DNA of 7,428 bases from Gammaproteobacteria bacterium (GCA_003485905.1 DNHK01000321.1:1-7428); one strand, 5' to 3'. Numbered from the stretch's first letter, positions 1-6,610 are shown. The notes: generated from the sequence alone by a model not told the origin. Numbers and translations are program-made.

Positions 1-2560
1 CTGTGAACATCGCTGAATCTCTTTTTTGATAGAGCAGTTCAGCTAATTTTTCTTTTAGGTTGGGTGTACCATTTGTTTCGTAACGCGAACCTAAATATGC
101 CAAATTGACCCCTTCAGGCATTCCCTGGTATACCCAGCTTTCCGGATTAAACACCGGGCTGTACTCCAGAGTTAGGCGCTCCAAATCAGATAGGCTCAAA
201 GATACGCCCTCTTTAGTCGACATTGTGGAGCTAGTTGCCATAAGGTTTTTGTCGTCAGTGATTATTGGCGCGCCCTTGGAAAACTCTCGTACGGAGTGTT
301 CATCCATCAGCAAATTAGCAAGCATATCTTCAACAGAAGCTATTCCCTTTTTCATAAATTGCTTGCGGTCTTGTTCGAACGGAATACCAGTCCTAGTGAT
401 TTCCTGCTCCATGTCCAGTGACGCATCAGATGCCAAAAAGAACAACACGCCAGGGTAAAAATTGTAGACCCGTACATTTTCGAACACCTGAAGCAATGTA
501 TTGGTCAGCGATTGAAGTAGCGCTTCAGAAATATATTCCCCATTCATCCACTGTAAAAAGACTCCTGAATCTTTTAGGTGCCCTTTGGCCAGCTGCATAA
601 ACTCGCGGGTATAGAGATGAGAAGCCCCTGCTGTCCAGGGATGCGAAGGCTGAGAAACGACAATGTCCCAGGCCTTATCAGTAAGTTGCAGGGCGCTTCG
701 AGCGTCGTTGATATATACATGGATTCTCGGGTCTTCTAATGGATCAATGTTTCGTAGCGCGTTGATTCTTGCATTAGCCTCAATCACCTTGGCCTCTAGC
801 TCAAGCACATCGACCCTTTCTATGGCAGGAATAATTCCTTCTAGCGCCACTCCCCCGCCATAACCGATCATCAATATCTCTTTGGCTGCAGGCCTGGCCA
901 AGTAAGGGAGTGCTGTCAGTAGGCGTTGCGTATGCTTTGCGGGCGGGGCTCCGATAAGATCAATGGATGCTTCAGCAAGTCCATTATTACGCAGGTACAA
1001 ATAGCCATCTCGCTCCAAAACAAGCACAGTCGATGACCGACCCACTCCGTAGTACCTTAACTCGCCATCCGGCGAATCACCGATGGGTGATACCCGTAGA
1101 ATATTTTCCGGCCAGAGAGGGTTGTAGAAAACAGCCAATAAAACTAGTGCCGCAAACGTCGGTACCGACACCCAATACTGCTTTTTACCGATAAGCAAAC
1201 AGGCGAATAGCGCCAGTGCGATATTGGTAATCACCGCAACTTTGATTGCGCCCTCATACTTCAATAGTGGAATCAGGAAAAAACCAGCGATCGCTGCACC
1301 TAAAATTCCTCCAAAAGTATTCCACGCATACACTCTGGCGGAGGATTCCGGCGCGCCACCCAGATCATGCGCCAATACACGAACTGCGAGCGGGAAGGTT
1401 GCGCCAATAAATAGCGTAGCAGGTAGCAATATCATGATCGGAATCAAAATATTATTGTAGAGGCCGGGCGTTGCAGGTATGGCCAAGTCCAGAAACTTAT
1501 AGATGCCGACAGACGTCAATGCTATACCTACTTGGCAAACCACAAACCCATTAAATGAAGCCTGCCAATTTCGAGAAAAACGCGACGCTAGCGCGCTGCC
1601 CAAAGTAATACCACCCAGAAAACTTGCTAGCATGGTGGCAAATGCAACCACGCTGCCCCCCAATATATGACTCAGTAAACGCGTCCAAAGCACTTCATAC
1701 GTAAAGGTGACTGCACCGGACACCAACATAATAGGTAGGATCCAGTGGGGACCGGGAAGCATAAATTTTAAGGCCTCGGGTTCTACATCAGGATTCGCCG
1801 ACGGCATTGTTTTTTTAACAGCGACTTTATCGGCGACTTCTGGAGAAATCTTCTTAGCCAGGGTAGAGGCGACTAAAAAGATCAAAAAATTGATCACAAC
1901 ACCACACCACAATGTACCCATCAAACCCAGCGCCGGTAGCAGATAGAAGGCGGCGACCAACGTACCTGCAATAGCACCCAAGGTATTAATGGCATATAAC
2001 ACCCCTACCCTAGGCCCGATCTGTTCCCTCGTGCGTATCACATACTTTGTAAGTAAGGGCAGAGTTGCCCCCATGCTGGCCGTGGGCACCAGAATCACCA
2101 AAAAGGCTACCAACAGGTAGAAGAATGCTTGGCCTACTCCACTAGCATCCGCTAGAAATTCTTGACCACCTAACGCGAGCGCGTAAGTACCGGCCACTAC
2201 CTTAAGCAGATAAGGAACAGCCAACGCCGACAAAGCAATTAAACCTTCGAGGAATCCGTAAACCAGTACAGGATTTCGAACTTTGTGAACAAACCTACCG
2301 ACTAAGACGGCGCCCAACGCCAAGCCCGCCATATAAGACGATAAGACCGTGGCCACAGCCATTTCTGAAGTTCCGAACACCACTGAAAACTGTCGCATCC
2401 AGACGGTTTGGTAGAGCAATGCGGCAAATCCGGATAGCAAGAAACACGCTGACACGCTTGCCAGCACAAACGATTCACTCAGCCCTTTTTCCGCAGGGGT
2501 TTCATCCAGATTAATATTACGGTCCTTTTGAACGCCGCGGCTCTTTTGGACATCGCCCAT
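1..2560 (-). CDS. Fused MFS-like membrane protein with spermidine-synthase-like domain (3' end outside window)
   Basis: The frame is open from the ATG at 2560 to the left edge, giving 853 visible residues and no stop. The upstream in-frame TAA at 2574-2572 leaves this ATG as the only sensible start, although no clear Shine-Dalgarno lies before it. Residues ~31-236 and ~272-475 are two homologous sets of about six membrane helices: SGFAALLYQTVW at 43 matches SGAVTFTYEVLW at 281. Residues ~480 onward are soluble and resemble spermidine synthase: a glycine loop GYGGG at 566-570, acidic E587/E589 after the next strand, D619-A-R, then SQPSHPW at 636-642 followed by LYTREF. Spermidine synthases carry catalytic Asp residues in that last stretch (SDCTDP in E. 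coli SpeE as I recall it); here they read Gln637 and His640. Aminopropyl transfer is therefore doubtful, and a membrane-linked role with an S-adenosylmethionine-type ligand is only an inference. The family call is firm; the substrate is unknown. Confidence 0.9.
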   Translation of the reverse strand, partial: MGDVQKSRGVQKDRNINLDETPAEKGLSESFVLASVSACFLLSGFAALLYQTVWMRQFSVVFGTSEMAVATVLSSYMAGLALGAVLVGRFVHKVRNPVLVYGFLEGLIALSALAVPYLLKVVAGTYALALGGQEFLADASGVGQAFFYLLVAFLVILVPTASMGATLPLLTKYVIRTREQIGPRVGVLYAINTLGAIAGTLVAAFYLLPALGLMGTLWCGVVINFLIFLVASTLAKKISPEVADKVAVKKTMPSANPDVEPEALKFMLPGPHWILPIMLVSGAVTFTYEVLWTRLLSHILGGSVVAFATMLASFLGGITLGSALASRFSRNWQASFNGFVVCQVGIALTSVGIYKFLDLAIPATPGLYNNILIPIMILLPATLFIGATFPLAVRVLAHDLGGAPESSARVYAWNTFGGILGAAIAGFFLIPLLKYEGAIKVAVITNIALALFACLLIGKKQYWVSVPTFAALVLLAVFYNPLWPENILRVSPIGDSPDGELRYYGVGRSSTVLVLERDGYLYLRNNGLAEASIDLIGAPPAKHTQRLLTALPYLARPAAKEILMIGYGGGVALEGIIPAIERVDVLELEAKVIEANARINALRNIDPLEDPRIHVYINDARSALQLTDKAWDIVVSQPSHPWTAGASHLYTREFMQLAKGHLKDSGVFLQWMNGEYISEALLQSLTNTLLQVFENVRVYNFYPGVLFFLASDASLDMEQEITRTGIPFEQDRKQFMKKGIASVEDMLANLLMDEHSVREFSKGAPIITDDKNLMATSSTMSTKEGVSLSLSDLERLTLEYSPVFNPESWVYQGMPEGVNLAYLGSRYETNGTPNLKEKLAELLYQKRDSAMFT

Positions 2561-2765
2561 AACACTGACAAAGACTTAGCAGACAATGCTTTCTTAAAGG
2601 CTGTGCGTATGCCGCAGAGAATTTCGACCACAGGTGCAATTGCTAGTAGACGATTTGCCCGCGCCATTACCCGCATGTCTTTCTCAACTCATCTCTCTCA
2701 AGCTTTGCCATCAACCACCTGCATACTAACCGCAAATCAATCTACGCTTTTGATAACAATATAGC

Positions 2766-2838
2766 TTATACCAAAACTATGATCGAATGACTGCTTCGAA
2801 CATACAGGAGATATACAGCGAGTATAACTATGGTATAA
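2766..2838. repeat. Paired inverted 8-mers TTATACCA / TGGTATAA
   Basis: TTATACCA at 2766-2773 is matched by its exact reverse complement TGGTATAA at 2831-2838, with 57 bases between the arms. Similar flanking sequence (ACTAT on the inner side of the left arm, AACTA beside the right arm) extends the likeness imperfectly. Inverted half-sites in a divergent promoter region could bind a dimeric regulator or allow looping. In AT-rich DNA a chance match of this size is quite possible. Confidence 0.3.
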
Positions 2839-2917
2839 AAATATAAAAATCAAAGCCGTAACATTCTAATCGGCTTATTGGTAAACTCAAATTCAAGTGC
2901 TTTTATCCTATAAATAT

Positions 2918-2936
2918 AGTGCATCTATGCTGCACT
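2918..2936. repeat. Inverted repeat AGTGCA-N7-TGCACT, possible operator
   Basis: Perfect six-base arms (2918-2923 and 2931-2936) flank a seven-base centre, 82 bases before the start of the secreted-protein gene at 3018. A further AGTGC lies at 2896-2900, 22 bases (about two helical turns) before the left arm. A TATAAA hexamer lies immediately upstream at 2909. The 19-base span fits an operator for a dimeric helix-turn-helix regulator. There is no T-run, so it is not an intrinsic terminator. The role is inferred from symmetry and position alone. Confidence 0.3.
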
Positions 2937-3017
2937 TTCATCTATATGCTCAAGGCTATATTGCAGGTAAAGTGTATAAAATCGCTTAAATGACGTATTA
3001 AAATTTATGGGGTTCAT

Positions 3018-3941
3018 ATGATCAAAACAACAACCTTACAGCTCAGCATTGGCCTACTTTCTTTGCTATTGGCCGTGCCGGGTTTTGCGCAAGCACCCGC
3101 CTCCCCATTGGCAGAGTATGAGACTTCATGGGACGAGTACATGGCGCTCAAAGAAAAGGCCAATGGCGGTACAAAGCACACTTACGAAACCTTGCCTGAT
3201 TGGAGGGGGGTCTGGCGTGTAACCCCATTCATACCCCATGCTTTTGATTTCTCAATGACTGAAGATCGCGAAGATCTTCCCGGGACTAAAAAAACTACCG
3301 CAGAACTTACGCCGAAATACGCCGCGGACTATGAGCAACATATTGAAGATATTAAAGCAGGATTAGGGTGGGACCGGATTAGCTATTGTCTTCCAGCCGG
3401 TTTTCCGCGCTGGCTAACTGAGCCATTTTCACGAGAATTTATTCCGACGCCTGATCAGACCTGGCTTTCGCATGAGCAAGTTAACGAGACTCGTCGCGTT
3501 TATACTGACGGCCGCGGCCATGTTCCGGACGATTTCGCCATCCCATTGTGGCTTGGTGATTCTATTGGGTTTTGGGACGATGACACACTGGTAATTCACA
3601 CCATGAACTTAAAAGCCGGCACCTATCAACGGGGGCAGCCCGCTTATAGTTTCGAGACCAGCACTGTAGAACAATGGAGAATGATCGACAATACAACTAT
3701 GCTGGTTAAGATTACCGTCTATGACCCTCCGGCTTTACAGAAGCCATGGCGCGCAGAATTTACTTACTCAGTAAACCGTGACCCGGATATTCGGGTCGAC
3801 TATAATTCTTGCGAAGAAAATAATATGGTCGTGCGTAAGCCAAACGGAGAAGCAACTATTCTACTTCCGGGTGATCCCGGGTATCACAATCCGACTACCT
3901 TTGGGATTCCTGAAGTAACCTGGGATACCTTACCAGAATAG
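3018..3941 (+). CDS. Secreted protein of unknown function, ~300 residues
   Basis: This encodes 307 residues. A Sec signal peptide is visible: K3, a hydrophobic core at ~9-21, then PGFAQA, giving cleavage after Ala24 or Ala26. The mature protein has no membrane helix and should be periplasmic or extracellular. Key stretches are DWRGVW at 61-66, CLPAGFPRW at 124-132, RRVYTDGRGH at 159-168, LGDSIGFWDDDTLVIHT at 179-195, YDPPALQKPW at 235-244 and CEEN at 265-268. This pattern matches a widespread but uncharacterised group of exported bacterial proteins often found near DUF6152 genes; that is from memory and I know no assigned reaction. C124 and C265 are the only cysteines and could form one disulfide. 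It is the first gene of the apparent three-gene exported set; the DUF6152 gene starts 49 bases downstream. The ATG at 3018 is supported by the signal peptide, with only a weak GGGG ribosome site. Confidence 0.85.
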   Translation: MIKTTTLQLSIGLLSLLLAVPGFAQAPASPLAEYETSWDEYMALKEKANGGTKHTYETLPDWRGVWRVTPFIPHAFDFSMTEDREDLPGTKKTTAELTPKYAADYEQHIEDIKAGLGWDRISYCLPAGFPRWLTEPFSREFIPTPDQTWLSHEQVNETRRVYTDGRGHVPDDFAIPLWLGDSIGFWDDDTLVIHTMNLKAGTYQRGQPAYSFETSTVEQWRMIDNTTMLVKITVYDPPALQKPWRAEFTYSVNRDPDIRVDYNSCEENNMVVRKPNGEATILLPGDPGYHNPTTFGIPEVTWDTLPE

Positions 3942-3990
3942 AAACAACGACGATTTAAACTAATTCGGCTTTTAATAGCGGAGATAAAAA

Positions 3991-4362
3991 ATGAAATTCA
4001 TTAAAAACTTTATGGCGCTGGCGCTTATGTGTGTTGTGGGATCCGGGTTGGTACAGGCTCATCACTCTGCGACAATGTTTGAGGCTGAGAAGACACTTAC
4101 TCTCACTGGAGCCGTGAAAGAGTTCCAATACACCAACCCTCACGCGTGGCTCATCATCACAGTCGCTGACGATAGCGGTGAAACGACTGATTGGAGTATT
4201 GAGCTTGGTGCACCGACACAGCTTCGTGCGGCGGGTATCGGTAAAAGAACCTATCTTCCCGGGCAAGAAGTTAAGGCCATATTCCACCCGATGAAGGATG
4301 GTCGACCCGCCGGTGGACACACCATCAGTATTACTAACGCTGATGGCTCGCCAATAAACTAA
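3991..4362 (+). CDS. DUF6152 family exported protein
   Basis: This encodes 123 residues with a clear ribosome site, GGAG at 3980-3983, seven bases before the ATG. The signal peptide spans residues 1-23 and ends VQA, so predicted cleavage leaves a mature chain beginning His24-His25-Ser. The AHHS start, the strand LTLTGAVKEFQYTNPHAWL (37-54) and the end GHTISIT (109-115) fit DUF6152 as I know it: a small, probably beta-rich periplasmic domain of unknown function. Histidines at 24, 25, 51, 99 and 110 raise the possibility of metal binding, which is inference. The gene follows the secreted-protein gene by 49 bases and precedes the lipoprotein gene by 68, all on the same strand with no terminator between, so co-transcription is likely. 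A 141-residue frame on the opposite strand is judged a shadow of this gene. Confidence 0.9.
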   Translation: MKFIKNFMALALMCVVGSGLVQAHHSATMFEAEKTLTLTGAVKEFQYTNPHAWLIITVADDSGETTDWSIELGAPTQLRAAGIGKRTYLPGQEVKAIFHPMKDGRPAGGHTISITNADGSPIN

Positions 4363-4430
4363 ACACCTAACGTCTATCATTACCTATCAAACTTGGGGCA
4401 TCAGAACTCTATAGCAAGCGAGCCTTTTCT

Positions 4431-5024
4431 ATGATCAATATCAATAATCCAAAGCCTCTAAGGTGGATGCCTCTTGCGCTAGCCCTTAGCCTTGGTACCG
4501 GATGCACGTCGGAGAATCTGGCGGCACAAGATGTTGACACATCTAGCCCTAGCGGATCATCAAATATAGCGGCAGAAGCGAGAATCTTGTCTGCCTATCA
4601 CGGACTTGATGCGCTACCAGGGCGTGGCTTAAGCGTTATATGTGGAATGCCAGTTGGAGGTAAAGATGGAATGCCGGTTATCTTTTCGGCCCAGCTGAAT
4701 CCAGAGACAGTATCTCCAAGCGCTTTTTTAGTCGAAACCAGCTCGGGAGACAGCGTCACTCCAATATGTGTAACACTTCGACCGGCGGTGGAGGAGCTCG
4801 AGCAACGTACTGTTCTTCTAATCGGGCCTTTTAGCACCGCAGATTCACACCCACGTTCCGTCGAAATCGTCGGAGAGCTCGAAGATATTGAAGGAAACTC
4901 ACTGTTAGGATTACGAATAGAAGATGTCACTCCCCTTGCGGATGGTCCCGGCTTGGTATTCGCCGAACGATTTGCGCCCAATGTCTCAGGACTCGAAGGG
5001 GAATGCCCAGACGACACCGCATAG
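4431..5024 (+). CDS. Probable lipoprotein of unknown function, N-terminal part before an in-frame TAG
   Basis: This encodes 197 residues before TAG at 5022-5024. A signal sequence (R11, hydrophobic 13-21) ends LGTGC at 21-25. Cys25 is a probable lipidation site, though the residue three before it is Gly rather than the usual Leu. A low-complexity Ser/Asp-rich linker (~33-46) is followed by a folded region rich in beta-type sequence: GKDGMPVIFSAQLNPETVSPSAF (77-99, in part), PICVTLRP at 111-118 and RTVLLIGPF at 126-134. C71, C113 and C192 are present. The reading frame continues after the TAG without another stop for 89 codons, so this is most likely the first two thirds of a 287-position protein. 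I half recognise the pattern as a conserved exported family, but cannot name a function. The ribosome site is weak (GCGAG about eight bases before the ATG). It is the third gene of the exported set. Confidence 0.65.
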   Translation: MININNPKPLRWMPLALALSLGTGCTSENLAAQDVDTSSPSGSSNIAAEARILSAYHGLDALPGRGLSVICGMPVGGKDGMPVIFSAQLNPETVSPSAFLVETSSGDSVTPICVTLRPAVEELEQRTVLLIGPFSTADSHPRSVEIVGELEDIEGNSLLGLRIEDVTPLADGPGLVFAERFAPNVSGLEGECPDDTA

Positions 5025-5294
5025 GCTGTCCTGCTAACCTGGGAGGGCGGTGTGACCGGACCACAGGGCGCTGCTCTAGCGGAGGCTCAGCGAACCGGTT
5101 TAACAGTACTTCTTGAAAATGGCGACCGAGTACAGCCCATCTCATTGGGTGATGACGACCCTGATAACCATGTGGTCGCTTGCTTAGCCGAAACGAGCGC
5201 AGCGGTTTCCGTAAACGTCATATCTGGGCTCTTTCACGACCCAGGCGACGACGCAAATCCTGAGACTAGTGTGCAGGTAGTTCCAAGTCTCTAA
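5025..5294 (+). pseudogene. C-terminal remainder of the lipoprotein gene, separated by in-frame TAG
   Basis: The frame of the 4431 gene continues from codon 199 for 89 sense codons to TAA at 5292-5294. The sequence is protein-like and fits as the missing end: AVLLTWEGGVTGPQG directly after the stop, then NHVVACLAET with a further Cys at position 251, and a closing DPGDDANPETSVQV. In an intact protein C251 could pair with C192, so truncation would probably leave an unpaired cysteine. Alternatively the piece could be translated by itself from GTG at 5052, which has GGAGG at 5042-5046 at good spacing. Such a product would lack a signal peptide and so would not reach the compartment of the N-terminal part. 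Confidence 0.65.
5042..5054 (+). promoter_or_regulatory. Possible internal ribosome site and GTG start after the TAG
   Basis: GGAGG at 5042-5046 lies five bases before an in-frame GTG at 5052-5054, just 18-30 bases past the TAG at 5022-5024. It could allow reinitiation on the C-terminal part. The same bases encode Trp-Glu-Gly-Gly in the continuous frame, so the match may be coincidental. Confidence 0.35.
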
Positions 5295-5441
5295 AAAATA
5301 TAGAAGAAAAAAGGGGTACGGCACTCAAAACGACTGTGAGGGTAATGTGTGAATGGGCCAGGAGTATGTGCAGGGAGTGCGTCCTGATTTCGACGGGTTG
5401 TTTCAATCTCAGATGAAAAACAAAACTCCGTAATTATCTAA

Positions 5442-5456
5442 TCGAACATAGTTCGA
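5442..5456. repeat. Perfect 15-base inverted repeat TCGAAC-ATA-GTTCGA
   Basis: Six-base arms flank a three-base centre in the 187-base gap between the convergent lipoprotein and Lrp genes, 26 bases beyond the Lrp stop. No T-run follows on either strand at the right distance, so it is not a standard intrinsic terminator. It could be a weak hairpin that protects transcript ends or a protein-binding site. I see no credible gene in this gap; a 26-codon frame at 5353 is unremarkable. Confidence 0.35.
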
Positions 5457-5481
5457 ATCAAAAAACTCCTCATTCTTTGTG

Positions 5482-5952
5482 CTACTTCATGGCTGCATAA
5501 GTCAGTGGCAGTTCAGTTGTATATTTAATGTCTTCCATAGCAAAGCTAGAGGAAACATCAGATAATTCCACCGTGCTAATGAGCTTTTTATAAACTGTAT
5601 CAAAGGTGGCAATGTCCGGAACCACTACACGGAGTAAATAATCTACATCGCCGCTCATCCGGTAGAATTCGACAACTTCAGGTATGTCGTCAACGGCATG
5701 CGCGAAAGCCTCTAGCCATTCAGGGGTATGCTGATTGGTTCGCACAGCCACAAAAACGGTGGTACCCAGATTAAGTTTGTTTCGATCCAATAAAGTCACG
5801 CGCTGCTGAATATATCCGTCTTCTTCCAAACGCTGAATACGCCGCCAACAAGGAGAGGATGACAAATTCACGGCCTCAGCAATTTCAGAGATGGAGATAT
5901 CGGCTCGTTTTTGCAGAAGGATAAGAATCTCTTTATCTGTCTTGTCTAGCAA
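5482..5952 (-). CDS. Lrp/AsnC family transcriptional regulator
   Basis: This encodes 156 residues from a TTG start. The protein then opens with (M)LDKTDKEILILLQKRAD, the usual Lrp/AsnC beginning, and the TTG has AGGA six bases upstream (5962-5959). A frame extended to ATG at 6024 would add 24 residues not typical of the family. The N-terminal winged helix-turn-helix is ISISEIAEAVNLSSSPCWRRIQRLEEDGYI (~19-48, in part), with the characteristic Ser-x-Cys-x-Arg-Arg of the recognition helix. The C-terminal ligand-binding and oligomerisation (RAM) domain is recognisable in SGDVDYLLRVVVPD and the closing IKYTTELPL. The family binds DNA as dimers to hexadecamers and responds to amino acids or their breakdown products; the ligand cannot be read here. 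Autoregulation is common in the family. It faces the DUF6356 gene across 128 bases, so it may also control that gene. Confident at family level. Confidence 0.93.
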   Translation of the reverse strand: MLDKTDKEILILLQKRADISISEIAEAVNLSSSPCWRRIQRLEEDGYIQQRVTLLDRNKLNLGTTVFVAVRTNQHTPEWLEAFAHAVDDIPEVVEFYRMSGDVDYLLRVVVPDIATFDTVYKKLISTVELSDVSSSFAMEDIKYTTELPLTYAAMK

Positions 5953-5963
5953 AATTATTCCTG
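5953..5963 (-). promoter_or_regulatory. Ribosome site that selects the TTG start of the Lrp gene
   Basis: On the minus strand CAGGA (5963-5959) precedes TTG at 5952 with a six-base gap. The ATG at 6024 in the same frame has no comparable site and would add a non-family extension. This supports the TTG as the real start. Confidence 0.7.
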
Positions 5964-6080
5964 TATTAGTTATATTTGTAGAGTATATGTGTGTACTTAT
6001 AGCAATTCGGAGCATTAATCGCAATCACCATCCCCTTGGTTTGGGGTAAGATATTCTCAATTCAAGATATAGGATAGAAA

Positions 6081-6308
6081 ATGACTCTCTTTACAAGACA
6101 CCCTAACGCTGTCGGCGAGACCTATTTCGAGCATGTGATCTCAGCCTCGTCCTTTGCGATTATGATGCTTGTGGCCAGTGTCATCTGTGCTGTTCATTCT
6201 GTATTACCTTTTCTTTTTGAAAAGACAGCGGGAAATATCATTGAAGGCCTTTATCAGAAAATGAAAATAAATCGCGATAATGTGCGTGCTGGTAAATGTT
6301 TGGAATAA
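6081..6308 (+). CDS. DUF6356 family small membrane protein
   Basis: This encodes 75 residues, close to the usual length of DUF6356. The N-terminal TRHPNAVGETYFEH (residues 5-18) is the family signature as I know it. It is followed by one long or two short hydrophobic segments (~20-46, including MMLVASVICAVHSVLPFLF), then a basic, probably cytoplasmic tail. The function of the family is unknown; it is a small inner-membrane protein. AGGA at 6071-6074 lies six bases before the ATG, a good ribosome site. It is divergent from the Lrp gene and could be one of its targets. The C-terminal residues from about 66 look non-conserved. Confidence 0.85.
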   Translation: MTLFTRHPNAVGETYFEHVISASSFAIMMLVASVICAVHSVLPFLFEKTAGNIIEGLYQKMKINRDNVRAGKCLE

Positions 6309-6610
6309 AGCCAGGAAGAAAGGCAGAAATCGCTTTGGTAAATGTACATTGCTGGGGTAGAAAATCGTAATCTATACGGTTTTGCACTTGACCGCTTTAG
6401 GTAAGGAACAATCGAATGATCTAGTATGTTCCGCTGAATAAACGGTACCTAGTAGGTATTCACGGAGTTTAGTGAACCACGTATCAACTAACCGAACAGC
6501 CTGAACTGATTACCTTGTTTTGCTTCAGTTTATTCCGGCTTGGCTTGACTCAAACGCACAAGACCGCTAAAAAGTTGTTATTACATATCAACTCTCTGGA
6601 GAGTAATCAC
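6309..6610 (+). other. 302-base gap before the YegP-like gene
   Basis: I find no convincing gene. A 20-codon frame at 6342-6404 lacks a ribosome site. A short palindrome TACCT-AGT-AGGTA lies at 6446-6458, without a T-run. The frame of the YegP-like gene is open upstream to a TTG at 6515, but that stretch does not resemble the family and is treated as untranslated leader. A possible promoter at 6545-6573 is listed separately. Confidence 0.5.
6545..6573 (+). promoter_or_regulatory. Candidate sigma-70 promoter for the YegP-like gene
   Basis: TTGACT (6545-6550) matches the -35 consensus at five of six bases, and TAAAAA (6568-6573) follows after exactly 17 bases as a weaker -10 box. Transcription would start about 30 bases before the GTG at 6611. 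No other pair nearby is better. Weak to moderate support. Confidence 0.4.

Larger units (their letters stand above)
2561..3017. promoter_or_regulatory. Divergent intergenic region (457 bases)
   Basis: This region separates the start codons of the minus-strand MFS/SpeE-like gene and the plus-strand secreted-protein gene, so it should hold both promoters. It becomes clearly AT-rich from about 2700. It contains two inverted repeats, listed separately, and several TATA-like hexamers (for example TATAAA at 2909 and 2975 and TATATT at 2957). None of these pairs with a good -35 box at 16-18 bases, so I do not place a promoter. Before the plus-strand ATG there is GGGG at 3009-3012, a weak ribosome site. 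I see no protein-coding sequence here that I would defend. Confidence 0.5.

Noticed and set aside
3955..4380. 141-codon minus-strand frame opposite the DUF6152 gene
   Set aside because: It lies wholly across a well-supported gene with a signal peptide and ribosome site, and its own translation has no family-like pattern.
4598..5017. 139-codon minus-strand frame opposite the lipoprotein gene
   Set aside because: It is Ser/Pro/Arg-rich with no domain pattern and mirrors the codon bias of the plus-strand gene.
5353..5433. 26-codon plus-strand frame in the gap between the lipoprotein and Lrp genes
   Set aside because: No good ribosome site, very short, and no recognisable family.
5442..5456. 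TCGAAC-ATA-GTTCGA as a terminator for the Lrp gene
   Set aside because: The stem is short and lacks a following T-run on either strand; the T-run on the minus strand comes before the stem.
5953..6024. N-terminal extension of the Lrp protein to ATG at 6024
   Set aside because: The added 24 residues are not Lrp-like, and the TTG at 5952 has a well-spaced AGGA and gives the standard family start.
6515..6610. N-terminal extension of the YegP-like protein to TTG at 6515
   Set aside because: The extra 32 residues do not resemble the family, and GTG at 6611 has a strong ribosome site.
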